64,000 bases of DNA from Streptomyces rhizosphaerihabitans (GCF_025399795.1 NZ_JAODTZ010000005.1:62001-126000), one strand, 5' to 3'; shown: positions 25,456 through 34,453, counted from the first letter of the stretch. Made by a program: numbers and translations. Notes: generated by a model not told the origin, from the sequence alone.

Positions 25456-26142
25456 ATGGCCGATCGCCCCTCAACTCCTACCGCTCTCTCCCCCGCACGG
25501 ACGCTGGCCGCCCGCGTCCGCGCCCTTCGCGAGGAGCGCGGATGGACGCCCGAGCGCCTGGCGAAGGAGGCCGGCATCCAGTCCGCGACGCTGGCGCGCC
25601 TTGAGGGTGGGGGAGCAATTCAGCCAGGTTTCTTTACCGTTGGAGCTTTGGCCGAGGTGCTCGGGATCTCGCTCGACGAGCTGTTCCGGCAGGCACAGGG
25701 GCCAGAGGCCGGTCTGTGGTCCGCCGGATATGAGGGGCGGGACATCGATTCGTTCGTCACCTCCCTGCTGGAAGCGCAGATCAGCATGGTCGCCGACGTC
25801 CGCCTGACCCCCATCAGCCGCAAGCCCGGCTTCAGCAAGACCCGCCTCGGACACGCCCTCGGCGAGGCCGGCATCGCCTACACCCACCTGCGAGCCCTCG
25901 GGAACCCGAAGGATAACCGGGCCCCCTTCTGGGAAGGGCGCATCAGCGAGGGCCGAGCCCGCTTCCGCAGCCTGCTGCGATCCGACGCAGCCAGGGCTGA
26001 CCTCGACGTACTCGCGGCACACGCAGGCCAGGCCCGAGTCGCGGTGCTGTGCTTCGAGAAGGACGAAGAGCGCTGCCACCGCCACGTCGTCCTGGAGACC
26101 CTGCGCAAGCGCACGTCACTACCCGTCAGTCCCTTGGCCTGA
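25456..26142 (+). CDS. XRE HTH - DUF488 fusion protein
   Basis: 228 residues. The N-terminal XRE helix-turn-helix (about 12-70) has LREERGWTPERLAKEAGIQS, ATLARLEGG and EVLGISLDELF. The C-terminal DUF488 domain (about 78-220) has LWSAGYEGRDIDSFVTSLL, VADVRLTPISRKPGFSK, YTHLRALGNPK and the Cys-containing VLCFEKDEERCHRHVV. DUF488 proteins are often partnered with a conserved companion, here the gene 88 bp downstream. TAAGAT lies eight bases before the ATG without a Shine-Dalgarno sequence, suggesting a leaderless mRNA. Function unestablished. Confidence 0.82.
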   Translation: MADRPSTPTALSPARTLAARVRALREERGWTPERLAKEAGIQSATLARLEGGGAIQPGFFTVGALAEVLGISLDELFRQAQGPEAGLWSAGYEGRDIDSFVTSLLEAQISMVADVRLTPISRKPGFSKTRLGHALGEAGIAYTHLRALGNPKDNRAPFWEGRISEGRARFRSLLRSDAARADLDVLAAHAGQARVAVLCFEKDEERCHRHVVLETLRKRTSLPVSPLA

Positions 26143-26230
26143 GTTCAACTCCCCTACGTGACGGCACCCTTGCACGTTCCCACCGTCTCACTTCCAATCT
26201 GGTCCAGACGAAACGGACCTGGGGTGGGGG

Positions 26231-27049
26231 ATGACAGGAGCGTGGGAGCGCGCGCGAATACTGATCACAGTCAAGACGTATCCGGCACTGTCCACGAAGT
26301 ACCGCGAGACCAGCTGCGTCGCCGGCATACGCCTCGACCGCGGCGCCCCCGAGCACGTCCGCCTCTTCCCAGTCCCGTTCCGGCTCCTGAAGCAGGAGAG
26401 CCAGTTCGCCAAGTACGCGATCATCGAAGTCGACGTACGCCGCCACCGCCAGGACCGCCAGCCCGAGAGCCTGCGCCCGAACCCGGACACCCTCAAGGTC
26501 TTCGACAGGATCGGCACGAGTGACGGCTGGCGCGAGCGCTACTCGATCCTCCGCCCGCTGATCGCCCCGTCCCTGTGCGCCATCAAACGGGACCAGGAAG
26601 AGCACGGCACGTCCCTCGGCCTCTTCCGCCCAGCGGCGGACACCGTCGGCTTCCGCCTCGAACCAGCTGAACCCTGGCCCGTCTCCAAGGCCGCTCTGGC
26701 CGACCAGATGGATCTCCTCGACCAGGACCTGAGCCAACTGGAGTGGGTGCCACTGGAGTTCCGCTACCGCTTCCGCTGCGACGACTCCGACTGCACCGGT
26801 CACGACATGGCGCTCCGGGACTGGGAGGCCGGCGAGTCCTACCGCAAGTACCTGCGCCAGTACGGGCAGCAGGGCGTGGAGGAGAAACTGCGCGAACGCT
26901 GGTTCACCCGAATGTTCGCGCCGGACCACGTCGTCCACTGCTTTGTCGGGAACCTGGCCAAGCGCCCCAGAACGTTCATGCTGCTCGGCCTGTTCTATCC
27001 GCGCCGGGACATCGTCGAGAACTACCAGGAAGAACTGTTCTCGCTGTAA
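26231..27049 (+). CDS. Conserved partner of DUF488 gene, unknown function
   Basis: 272 residues. It starts with MTGAWERARILITVKTYPAL, followed by RLFPVPFRLLKQESQFAKY, IIEVDVRRHRQDRQPESLRP, a mid-region SLGLFRPAADTVGF, a small Cys/His cluster CDDSDCTGHDM that could bind zinc, then LRDWEAGESYRKYLRQYG and a late HCFVGNLAKRPRTFMLLGLF. I recall the same architecture next to DUF488 genes in other bacteria. No enzymatic motif identified. The pair may act in nucleic-acid processing or defence; that is speculation. Confidence 0.65.
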   Translation: MTGAWERARILITVKTYPALSTKYRETSCVAGIRLDRGAPEHVRLFPVPFRLLKQESQFAKYAIIEVDVRRHRQDRQPESLRPNPDTLKVFDRIGTSDGWRERYSILRPLIAPSLCAIKRDQEEHGTSLGLFRPAADTVGFRLEPAEPWPVSKAALADQMDLLDQDLSQLEWVPLEFRYRFRCDDSDCTGHDMALRDWEAGESYRKYLRQYGQQGVEEKLRERWFTRMFAPDHVVHCFVGNLAKRPRTFMLLGLFYPRRDIVENYQEELFSL

Positions 27050-27168
27050 ACACGCCACGCACCACGTCGCATCCGAACGAAGGTCCTCTCAGCCCGCCCG
27101 GAATTCCGGGGGAAGCAGCGGGCATTGTCCCCGCGGCAGCACACCTTGGGGAACCGCGGGAGGACCAC

Positions 27169-27690
27169 ATGCACCAGGCCCTCAACGACCGGCAGCAGGC
27201 CGTGCTCGACTGGGTGGGCCAGGGATGCCCCGACGGAGTCTGGCCGGACAGCACGTACAAGGTCAGCGGACAAGCACTGCAAAGCCGCGGGCTTATCAAA
27301 ATCACCAAGCGCCGCGGGCATTGGAGCGTCCAGCGCACCGGCAAAGGGCGGCAGTATCTCTCCGAACGCGGCATCCGCCCCGTGGAACAGAACCCTGAGC
27401 CACCTGAGCGGTCCGGCCGAAAGCCGACACCGCCACGGCCCAAGACAGTGCCGAAGGCCCGTACGAGCTACGCGGACCAACTCCTCGAAGAACTGGCCGC
27501 GACGATGGCTGCCTCATCAAGCCCCTCGAACCCGGCCCGCGCGCAGTCAATTGGGCATCACGGGTCAGCGCCGCCCGCAAGTCCGGCAAGATCCCCCACG
27601 CACAGGAGCTCTACGGATACCGCACGCACCGCGGCTACGAAATCAAGCTCGTCGACATCCCCGCCTGGAAGTTGGTCGCGCCGCTCGCGG
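27169..27690 (+). pseudogene. Frameshifted, truncated paralogue of the 6915-8297 gene
   Basis: Starts MHQALNDRQQAVLDWVGQGC, matching the N-terminus of the protein at 6915-8297, and continues GQALQSRGLIKITKRRG and TSYADQLLEELAAT. It then changes frame near 27510 to SGKIPHAQELYGYRTHRGYE and IKLVDIPAWKLVAPLADL, where the homology ends at about 27690 in the 3' end of a MarR-type gene. Frameshift plus 3' loss. Confidence 0.7.
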
Positions 27691-28034
27691 ACCTGCGCCA
27701 GGTGTTTGCGGCCCGCATGGGTCACGCAGAGTGTGACTTCGCGGCGGCTGTCGGGGCAGGGCCGGCGTTCGACGAAGCCGAGGGCCTGGAGGCGGTCGAC
27801 CAGACGGGAGACCGAGGGCGCAGACGCGCCCAGGAGCCGGGTGAGCGCCCGCATACGGATCCCGTTGTCGCGGTCGACGAGATACATCACGCGCAGCTGG
27901 TACGCCGATATGTACGGAGGCGGGCCGTCGTTGCGGTCCTGTTCCCACATCACGTCGAGGAGCTCGGCGATGCCGCCGGCCTGACGGGCCGTGGCGCGGA
28001 CGGGGTCGAAGCCGGGGCTGGTGCGCTCGGTCAT
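27558..28034 (-). pseudogene. MarR-family regulator, 3' truncated
   Basis: From ATG 28034 the first about 115 residues are MarR-like: AELLDVMWEQDRND, YQLRVMYLVDRDNGI, the HTH MRALTRLLGASAPSVSRLVD and RLQALGFVERRPCPDSRREV, then HAGRKHLAQVRERRDQL. After about 27690 the frame runs antisense to another gene's remnant, so the C-terminal dimerisation helices are lost. Tail-to-tail fusion of two broken genes. Confidence 0.6.
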
Positions 28035-28276
28035 GCGCTCTGTGTCCGCGGGGCCCGGATACTGATCCGGTTCCTGTATGCAAGGCCGGGCAGCACGCGA
28101 GTCCGACCCGGCCGGACGAGCCCCCTGGCCCTGGGTATGGTCACCAAGCATCCCGTTCTCTCACATATGACGACACGACAGCCCTTGGGGCCCGGCCCCG
28201 CCGTCAGCTCCTGATGTGTGCGCCTCCCCCGCGTACCACCGCAAGCCGGGAGACCGAGCGGCCGGTCCAAGCCGTC

Positions 28277-28615
28277 TCAGGCTGCGGCCGTCGGGCCAGC
28301 CGTTCCTGCGGCGCGCCGGTACTCGGCATTGATCCGCTGCGCTTCCTCGAGCTGGTCCTCAAGGATGACGATGCGGCAGGCAGCGTCAATGGGTGTGCCG
28401 TGGTCGACGAGTTCGCGGGCGCGGGCGGCGATGCGCAGCTGGTAGCGGGAGTAGCGGCGGTGTCCGCCCGCGGAGCGGAGCGGGGTGATCAGGCGGGCTT
28501 CGCCGATCGCGCGGAGGAAGCCCTGCGTGGTGCCGAGGAGTTCGGCGGCCCGGCCCATCGTGTAGGCAGGGTAGTCATCGTCGTCGATCCGGTCGAACGA
28601 GTCGTCTGCTGTCAT
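28277..28615 (-). CDS. MerR-like HTH regulator
   Basis: 112 residues. Acidic start MTADDSFDRIDDDDYPAY, then a MerR-type winged helix TMGRAAELLGTTQGFLRAIG, LITPLRSAGGHRRYSRYQLR, and a short C-terminal helix LEDQLEEAQRINAEYRRA. No effector-binding domain. Good SD GAGAGGTGCA before the ATG. A deleted paralogue survives at 32236-32400, near cspA. A long repeat-rich region lies upstream. Confidence 0.82.
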   Translation of the reverse strand: MTADDSFDRIDDDDYPAYTMGRAAELLGTTQGFLRAIGEARLITPLRSAGGHRRYSRYQLRIAARARELVDHGTPIDAACRIVILEDQLEEAQRINAEYRRAAGTAGPTAAA

Positions 28616-29604
28616 TGCACCTCTCTCATGGAACGCGTGGAGGGGCCCTGGCGCTGTGCGCGCCAGGGCCCCGAAGGAACTGCTACACCATCTGCCGGCC
28701 CTGATACTGCGCCGGCCTTCTGTATCCGCACCAGCTCACGGTGAGTGTGAGCGTGTGCGGGGATCGCGGTTGCTCGACCGGAGACCACCTCACTATCGAT
28801 GTCCTGCGGTACCCGGGCTCAGTCATTCCGCCCGGGCGATCCTGATGGCGCCTCGCTCCTCCGTTATTTCCTCTTGACCAACATTTACCGAAGGGGACTG
28901 CGTACTTCTGGCACTGCTCTACTGCGTGTCCTACTGCGACCTGAGGAAGCGTCACTCTTCGGCAGCCAGCCCCGTCACCCGTCCTGCGACTACTGCTGTG
29001 GCTTAGAACCCCACTGCCGAACCTCCCGATGCGCGCGCCCGCAGCCGACGCCTTCACCGAGGTACCACTCACCAACTTCACTGCTGGGTCCTGCGAACTG
29101 CACTTACCGGTACTGCAACTACAACTTCAACTGCGGTCCTGCTCACGGTGGCCCCTGATCACTGCAGGCCACCCGGTCCGGCCGTCAGTCCCGTCGCCGA
29201 CCTGCAACAACCCTGGCTTCGAAACTCCACCACCGCACCGTCCTGCAACTGCCGCTACTACTCCCGGCAGTTCGTGTCTGCCGGGCCCTGCTGTCTTCCT
29301 GGCTACGAGAGAAACCATAGCCAGACGATCAGCCAATGTCTACTCCAGTCACCATAGATTTTCGCGTGGCCGGTGAGGAGGTAATCAGGCTCGAGGAGCG
29401 CGGCCACTCCCCGGGCGCAGCCGAGACGCAGCACAGGGTGCAGTGCAAGTCGCGCGGGTTGGGGTCTGTACGATCACCAGCCGCCGTACCCTCGCGGACG
29501 CGAGCCAGGACGGGCTGCCGCGCGGCTCCTGCGCCGGACCCCAGTCCGGCTCGGCGGGGTCTACAGCGACGTCACCGCCCGATTCCGACAGCGGAGAGAG
29601 TTCC
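28616..29604. other. Long non-coding region with ACTGC clusters
   Basis: Nearly 1 kb upstream of the MerR-like gene with no convincing coding sequence. Base composition is lower in GC than the flanks and it is filled with short CTGC/ACTGC repeats (see 28897-29252). Confidence 0.5.
28897..29252. repeat. Dense ACTGC short-repeat tract
   Basis: At least twelve ACTGC pentamers in about 355 bp, for example at 28897, 28913, 28921, 28933, 28992, 29013, 29080, 29097, 29112, 29130, 29161 and 29248, with CCTGC variants between them. Spacings vary, so it is not a simple tandem repeat. Confidence 0.6.
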
Positions 29605-30372
29605 GTGGCCTGCGAGACCAGTCCCCAGATGTCAGCTGAGCTCTCTAGGCGGGCGGGCCACTATGCCGCCGCTGTCGCCGAGCGCCTCCTGGACGCAGGT
29701 CTGCCGGTAACCGGGGTACAGAGCCGCGGTCCCTGGCACGACGCGGACGGTGGCGAGTACCTCGATGTCGAGGCAGGCATCTCGTTCACGCAGGCATTCC
29801 AGGATCAGCATGGCGGGGGCGACTGCGGGCTCCACTGGGCGGGCACGTCCGGCTGGTGTCTCTACACCGCCGACCAGGAGGACCGGTACCTCTCAGGTGT
29901 CCGCTGGCCAGGAGCCGGCCTGCTTCCCGAACCCCGCATCGTCGCGGCCTTCGTCGACGCCTTCCGTCGCGACCCGGCCGGAGCCGGAAGCAGCGAACAG
30001 CCCCTCTACCGGCAGGAGGGCCAAGACTTCGCCGTGCTGCTGGACAGCCTCGCCCCCTACCTTCCCGCCCAGCCCTGCCTGTTCGAAGAACCCCAGATCC
30101 GTTTCGCCGACCTGCACAGACGCGCCTACGAAGACCGTGTGCGTCGGGCACTGGTCTCCCGCGCCTCGCATCCACTGACCCACCTCTACCTCCGCCAGGG
30201 CGAACTCACAGCCCTCCTGCACCTGCTCGAGTACGCCGAAAGCAGCACCCCCAGCGCCCTCAACAGGCTGCTGGCAGCCGACCTCGGAGCCCGCGCAGGC
30301 CAGCCCCCCGAAGCCGCGGACACCCACAAGAGCGCCTTCCAGGAAGCCCACCACCGCCGACAAGCGTTTTGA
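29605..30372 (+). CDS. Hypothetical protein, DUF6292-like N-terminal domain
   Basis: 255 residues from GTG 29605, chosen because GGAGAGAG lies just upstream. The N-terminal domain has HYAAAVAERLLDAGLPVTGV, a GGGDCGLHWAGTSGWCLY segment and PEPRIVAAFVDAFRRDP, reminiscent of the DUF6292 family. The C-terminal half has FADLHRRAYEDRVRRAL and GELTALLHLLEYAESST helices. Actinobacterial type. Role unknown. Confidence 0.6.
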   Translation: MACETSPQMSAELSRRAGHYAAAVAERLLDAGLPVTGVQSRGPWHDADGGEYLDVEAGISFTQAFQDQHGGGDCGLHWAGTSGWCLYTADQEDRYLSGVRWPGAGLLPEPRIVAAFVDAFRRDPAGAGSSEQPLYRQEGQDFAVLLDSLAPYLPAQPCLFEEPQIRFADLHRRAYEDRVRRALVSRASHPLTHLYLRQGELTALLHLLEYAESSTPSALNRLLAADLGARAGQPPEAADTHKSAFQEAHHRRQAF

Positions 30373-30599
30373 CGGAGACGGAGCGCGAAGGTACACCAGG
30401 CACGCTGTCCCCGAGCACAGACGAATCGTTTTGACGAACGTCACGGATGATCATTGGATGAACTCCAGCCACGGCGCACAGGCCGGCAGCGGCAAGCGCA
30501 GAGCCGAGGCCCGCGTTCCAGCACAAACACGCCGAACGCCTTCCAACCCCCGCGCACGCCCGTGGCCAGACCTCAGCGGAAACCCCGGACCCGAACACA

Positions 30600-30815
30600 C
30601 CTCTCTACACACAGCTCGCCAGGGAATGGGCCGCCCGCGACGCCACCATCCCCTGCCACCCCGACCCGCTGTGGCAGCGCCTGGCCTCCCCCGAATACCT
30701 CAGGCACGACACAGAAAATACCCTGCGCCAGCTCCACCTCGCAGGAGGTAAACACTCCGCTGACCGCACAGCCCAGTCAGCTCAACCGGAGGCACCCCGG
30801 CGTGCGGGTCGATGA
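30600..30815 (+). pseudogene. Gene fragment without start codon
   Basis: Frame from about 30600 reads LYTQLAREWAARDATIPCHP, DPLWQRLASPEYLRHDTENT and LRQLHLAGG, then ends at TGA 30813. It is clearly protein-like, but no ATG, GTG or TTG exists in frame back to a stop at 30459. Either a frameshift separates it from its start or it is a remnant. Family not recognised. Confidence 0.35.
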
Positions 30816-30924
30816 ACTCCTGCCGGATTGTTCATCGGCATAAGCCCTTCGCACGCAGCCGCTGCTGTCGAGGCGGGGCACGCTCCCCTGCGCTAACCTC
30901 ATCCGCGCGGTACGTCGGTCTCGA

Positions 30925-30967
30925 CACGGATCAGGGCCGCGCAGCAACTGCGCGGCCCTGATCCGTG
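30925..30967. terminator. Strong perfect hairpin terminator
   Basis: Perfect 20-bp stem CACGGATCAGGGCCGCGCAG with a 3-nt loop (CAA) and its exact complement. It lies 120 bp beyond the cspA stop and probably ends cspA transcription and anything converging on it. Confidence 0.8.
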
Positions 30968-31089
30968 CATCTCAGATTCCGCCCCCGCCCCCGTCAAGCC
31001 CAGGCGCCCATTGTTTCGGGTCGGGCGGTGCGGCTGTATGAGGCAGCCGTGCCTGCCGACCGCGGCGCCCGCGGGCAGGAGGGGAGAGG

Positions 31090-31293
31090 TCAGGCCGGGT
31101 TGATGTTCTCGGCCTGCGGGCCCTTCTGGCCCTGGGTGACATCGAACGTCACGATCTGGCCCTCCTGCAGCTCACGAAAGCCCGCGGAGTTGATCGCGGA
31201 GTAGTGCGCGAAGACGTCCGGACCGCCCCCGTCCTGGGCAATGAAGCCGAAGCCCTTCTCCGCGTTGAACCACTTCACAGTTCCCGTAGCCAT
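31090..31293 (-). CDS. cspA: Cold-shock protein CspA family
   Basis: 67 residues with RNP motifs: [18 protein letters not shown] (RNP1 KGFGFI), DVFAHYSAI (RNP2) and [16 protein letters not shown] single-stranded nucleic-acid-binding OB fold and RNA chaperone. GGAAGG lies eight bases before the ATG. The leader carries a terminator-like hairpin about 85 nt upstream of the start. Standard length. Confidence 0.96.
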   Translation of the reverse strand: MATGTVKWFNAEKGFGFIAQDGGGPDVFAHYSAINSAGFRELQEGQIVTFDVTQGQKGPQAENINPA

Positions 31294-31378
31294 GTCTCAT
31301 GCCTTCCAGTCGATGGACGCCTCCCACTTCATGCGGAAGGCGGAGGTGATCGCCCTGGTCCCTGCGGCACAGCACAGC

Positions 31379-31405
31379 AAAAAAGCCCACACCAAAGGCG
31401 TGGGC
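31379..31405 (-). terminator. Intrinsic terminator or attenuator in cspA leader
   Basis: On the minus strand GCCCACGCC-TTT-GGTGTGGGC forms a 9-bp stem (one G-T pair), followed immediately by six T residues. It lies between 86 and 112 nt upstream of the cspA ATG. Confidence 0.6.
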
Positions 31406-31729
31406 AAAGGGGAACTTCCGAACCACGACAGCTGACGCAGACGCTACACGCCCACGCACTCTGTCACCAGTAGAAACGATCACGCCCACACGCCGGGACT
31501 GGGTGCACGACGGCCGCCGACGCCAGCGAGCACGCTCATCTCAGACCGCGGCCATCGGGTTCGCGGCGTCGCCTCGATGAGAGGTCCCTTCGTCGACGGT
31601 TCGCGGGCGGGCGATGCACCGCAGGATCAGGGAATACGCTCGTCAGAGTAAGGTTCGCCGCTATGCGACGAAGGCGTAGAGCTCGCCGCACGCCTCCCCC
31701 AGGAAGCAGCCAGCTACCTCACCTCGCCG
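31406..31729. other. Non-coding region upstream of cspA
   Basis: No gene supported. Should contain the cspA promoter (minus strand), but no clear -35/-10 pair was found by eye. Confidence 0.35.
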
Positions 31730-31945
31730 ATGCCCACCGGCAGGCCACTGACCGGCTGGGGCTTCGTGAAGGACCTCGCCCAACGGCCCGGTGGCACTCT
31801 GGCGACACCCCGCAGGGACACCGGATCGGTCCCTAGCATCGTCGCCCGCCTCGCCGGAGACGACCTGACCGCCCGGATCATCGGACAACTCCCCGACGGC
31901 TACGCCCTGCTGTTCGGACGAGCCCAGCTCGCCCGGGCAGCCTGA
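31730..31945 (+). CDS. Small hypothetical protein or fragment
   Basis: 71 residues: MPTGRPLTGWGFVKDLAQRP at the start and a plausible C-terminal helix region VARLAGDDLTARIIGQLPDG ending GRAQLARAA. Upstream in-frame sequence is also open, so it may be the tail of a longer broken gene. No Shine-Dalgarno, no family recognised. Confidence 0.25.
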   Translation: MPTGRPLTGWGFVKDLAQRPGGTLATPRRDTGSVPSIVARLAGDDLTARIIGQLPDGYALLFGRAQLARAA

Positions 31946-32150
31946 CAACAGGCCCGGAATCCAGCACCGTCAACGGACACGAACGGGCACACACGTCCCA
32001 GTGGCCGTCATGCCCGCCCGACCAGTGTGACGGCACCACGAAAGCCGCCCAAGGCGCCGCCACTCGGTACTCCAGCTGTACAGCGGCGACTTCCAGCACC
32101 AGTGCCTCTCCGTATTTGGATCGCTCTCAGCCCCTGGTTTCTAAGACACG

Positions 32151-32184
32151 AGACTGCCCGGAACGCCCGCGTTCCGGGCAGTCT
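32151..32184. terminator. Hairpin terminator
   Basis: Perfect 15-bp stem AGACTGCCCGGAACG / CGTTCCGGGCAGTCT with loop CCCG, just beyond the MerR remnant. Confidence 0.7.
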
Positions 32185-32235
32185 GCATGGGAGTCAGCCG
32201 CCAAGTGCGTGGGGTGGCTGCAGGGTTCAACCGTC

Positions 32236-32400
32236 TCAGGCCGCGTCCGTTGGGTTCGGCGATCCGGTGACCCGCCGGTGTTCAGCGTTGATGCGCTGCG
32301 CTTCGTCGAGGAGCCCTGGGTGATGCCGCGTATCAGTCCGGCCCGTGGCGAGGCAGGGGGTAGTCATCGTCGAGACGGCCGTACGAGTCGGCCGCGGCCC
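32236..32400 (-). pseudogene. Internally deleted MerR-like paralogue
   Basis: Minus strand reads DSYGRLDDDYPL near 32390-32350, the counterpart of DSFDRIDDDDYPAY in the intact gene at 28277-28615. In another frame it resumes LLDEAQRINAEHRRVTGSPN, the counterpart of the C-terminal helix. The HTH between is deleted. Clear remnant of a duplicate. Confidence 0.65.
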
Positions 32401-32424
32401 TACCGCCTCCCTCACGGCGCGACG

Positions 32425-32457
32425 AGGGGTCCTGGCACCGTTGGTGTCAGGACCCCT
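32425..32457. terminator. Hairpin terminator after HlyIII gene
   Basis: Stem AGGGGTCCTGGCACC / GGTGTCAGGACCCCT with one mismatch and a short loop, 55 bp beyond the stop of the HlyIII gene. Confidence 0.6.
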
Positions 32458-32511
32458 CCGCACTGTCGTGCACCACCAGGCGTTGCGACGCGGGCCCGAA
32501 CGTTGTCGCGG

Positions 32512-33336
32512 TCAGTAGGTGACCAGGGAGATGGCGATGTAGTGCGCCGTGAAGGCTGCCACGGTCAGGGCGTGGAACACCTCGTGAAAGCCGAACAACC
32601 GGGGTGAGGGGTCAGGGCGCTTGAGGGCGTAGACAACCGCGCCCGCGCTGTAGAGCAGGCCACCGACCACAATCAGGCTGAGTGCGGCCGCTCCCCCGGT
32701 ATTCAGGAAGTCGGGCAGATAGCGGACCGGTGCCCAGCCCAGGGCCAGGTAGCACGGGGTGTACAGCCAGCGCGGAGCTCCGACCCACAGGACCCGGAAC
32801 GCAATGCCGGCCAGTGCGCCCGCCCACACGATCCACAGCAGTATGGACCGCTGGCCCGGCGGGAGCAGGAGCACGGCCAGGGGGGTGCAGGTGCCGGCGA
32901 TGATGAGGAAGATGTTGGCGTGGTCGAGACGCCGCAGCAGAGCTTCGCCGAGCGGCCCCCAGGTGCCACGGTGGTAGACGGCGCTCGTTGCGAACAGCAT
33001 CCAGGCGGTGACCGAATACACGGCGCAGGCCACGGCTGCCTGCGGAGTGCGGGCCAGGCAGATGAGCACGATGCCGGCGATCAGCGAGGCGGGGACCATT
33101 CCCGCATGTAGCCAACCGCGCAACTGCGGCTTGATCGGTTCGACCAGGTCGGTTGCCCGCTCCACCAGCGCGGCCACCGGATGAGCGTTCCCTGTCGCTT
33201 GGTCGTCGCGTGATCCGGCGGGCGGCCCGTCTTCACGAGCCTCCCGCCGCCGTGAGGCGACGTAGATGCATTCGGCTTCAGCAGCGTCCTGGGACACGGC
33301 TTCTCGTCCTCCCTCGTGGGCATCACCGGTGATCAT
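32512..33336 (-). CDS. HlyIII/PAQR-family membrane protein
   Basis: 274 residues. A hydrophilic N-terminal about 70 residues is followed by seven membrane helices. Family motifs: SAVYHRGTW, RRLDHANIFLIIAGTCTPLA (conserved Asp-His) and GFHEVFHALTVAAFTAHY near the end (HxxxH), the presumed zinc-binding set of the hemolysin III/PAQR fold. The ATG at 33336 lacks a good SD; an in-frame GTG about 14 residues later (VSQDAAEAE) has GGGAGGAC upstream and may be the true start. Function in bacteria is not well defined. Confidence 0.88.
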   Translation of the reverse strand: MITGDAHEGGREAVSQDAAEAECIYVASRRREAREDGPPAGSRDDQATGNAHPVAALVERATDLVEPIKPQLRGWLHAGMVPASLIAGIVLICLARTPQAAVACAVYSVTAWMLFATSAVYHRGTWGPLGEALLRRLDHANIFLIIAGTCTPLAVLLLPPGQRSILLWIVWAGALAGIAFRVLWVGAPRWLYTPCYLALGWAPVRYLPDFLNTGGAAALSLIVVGGLLYSAGAVVYALKRPDPSPRLFGFHEVFHALTVAAFTAHYIAISLVTY

Positions 33337-33582
33337 GGAGGCATGCTAGAAGACGACACTCGGACAGCATTCCGAGAGGTCGCTCGCGAACTCCGTGCTC
33401 ACCGTCGCGGCCTGCTTTTCCGCAACGGTTGCGGTTGGTACTGCGACCTCGTTGATCCTGGCGTCGATTGGGTGTGCCGGAGCCGAATAAACCGGCTCGT
33501 CATGGGAACGATCAGGACTTCCGACCGGGCATTGGGCCCGCCTACGCGCAAGGACCGTCGATGCTTCCTGAGGTCCGTCCCC

Positions 33583-34122
33583 ATGTATCCACCCCCCCTC
33601 ACGAGCCAGTTGGAACACCAGTTGGGTCTGGCTCCGCATCTCGAGGCGGGCCGTCTTGATGTGGAGCGCGTCGCCGGCATCGCAGTCGTCGCAGCGGCTC
33701 ACTCCGACGGATATGCCGCCACCGGCCATCTCCTCGGGCTGCTGGCCGCGCTGCCTGCCCCCACCAAGGCGGGAGAGCGCTTCTGGTCCGAGCTGTGGAG
33801 GTCATCGGGCACCGCCTATCTGCTGCCCGCCAACATCAAGACTCTGGTGTTGCGCTCGTTGACCGGAGAGGGAACCGCCCTGGCCCGGCAGATCCTATCC
33901 GCCGTCGACCAGATGACCCCGCCCCAGCGCGTCGCAGCAAGCGAGGTGATCGGACAGGCCCTCGTCGAGTCCGACGACTTCCCCGACCTCAAGACAGAGG
34001 TCATCGGCGAACTGTGGCTCCGGGATCTCGAACTCACCGCCTGGCGCGTCCTGCACGCAGACCGCAGGTCGGACGATCCCGTGGGGCGTAAAGCCTTCCT
34101 CGACGCCTGGATGAGCGTCTGA
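33583..34122 (+). CDS. Hypothetical protein
   Basis: 179 residues starting MYPPPLTSQLEHQLG, largely helical: VERVAGIAVVAAAHSDGYAA, TGHLLGLLAALPAPTKAGER, IKTLVLRSLTGEGTALARQI and DLKTEVIGELWLRDLELTAW. GAGG lies 12 bases before the chosen ATG. The frame is open back to 33343, but the sequence before MYPPP does not look coding. No family recognised; HEAT-like helical packing is conceivable. Confidence 0.5.
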   Translation: MYPPPLTSQLEHQLGLAPHLEAGRLDVERVAGIAVVAAAHSDGYAATGHLLGLLAALPAPTKAGERFWSELWRSSGTAYLLPANIKTLVLRSLTGEGTALARQILSAVDQMTPPQRVAASEVIGQALVESDDFPDLKTEVIGELWLRDLELTAWRVLHADRRSDDPVGRKAFLDAWMSV

Positions 34123-34440
34123 AGGGTTGTTCTCTGGAATGCGTTCACCACATGACGGAACCGCTCCATAGCCGTGTGCAGTGCTGACAGCGCGAGCTAT
34201 CCCGCAGCACCGTCATCTGGGCCGACCGGGGAGCATCATCGGCAGGCCGCGAGTGCAGACGACGGGGTGGCCCTCGCGGTCGTTGACTTCTTGCGTGACG
34301 CGCGGGGGACCGGCTTCCCTTGACCATGGTTGAGCGCCTCACAAGCGCTACCCCGGTCACCCTCCGAAGCTTCCTCGTCAGACGGTCGGCACCCTCCGTG
34401 GCTGCTGTCACCACACGTCAAGGGCCGGGTGACCAGTCAA

Positions 34441-34446
34441 TATAAT
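34441..34446 (+). promoter_or_regulatory. TATAAT -10 element of a leaderless gene
   Basis: Perfect TATAAT in a GC-rich genome, seven bases before the ATG at 34454, with no Shine-Dalgarno between. Transcription would start at or next to the start codon. The -35 (around 34418) is weak. Confidence 0.65.
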
Positions 34447-34453
34447 CTCCCCC

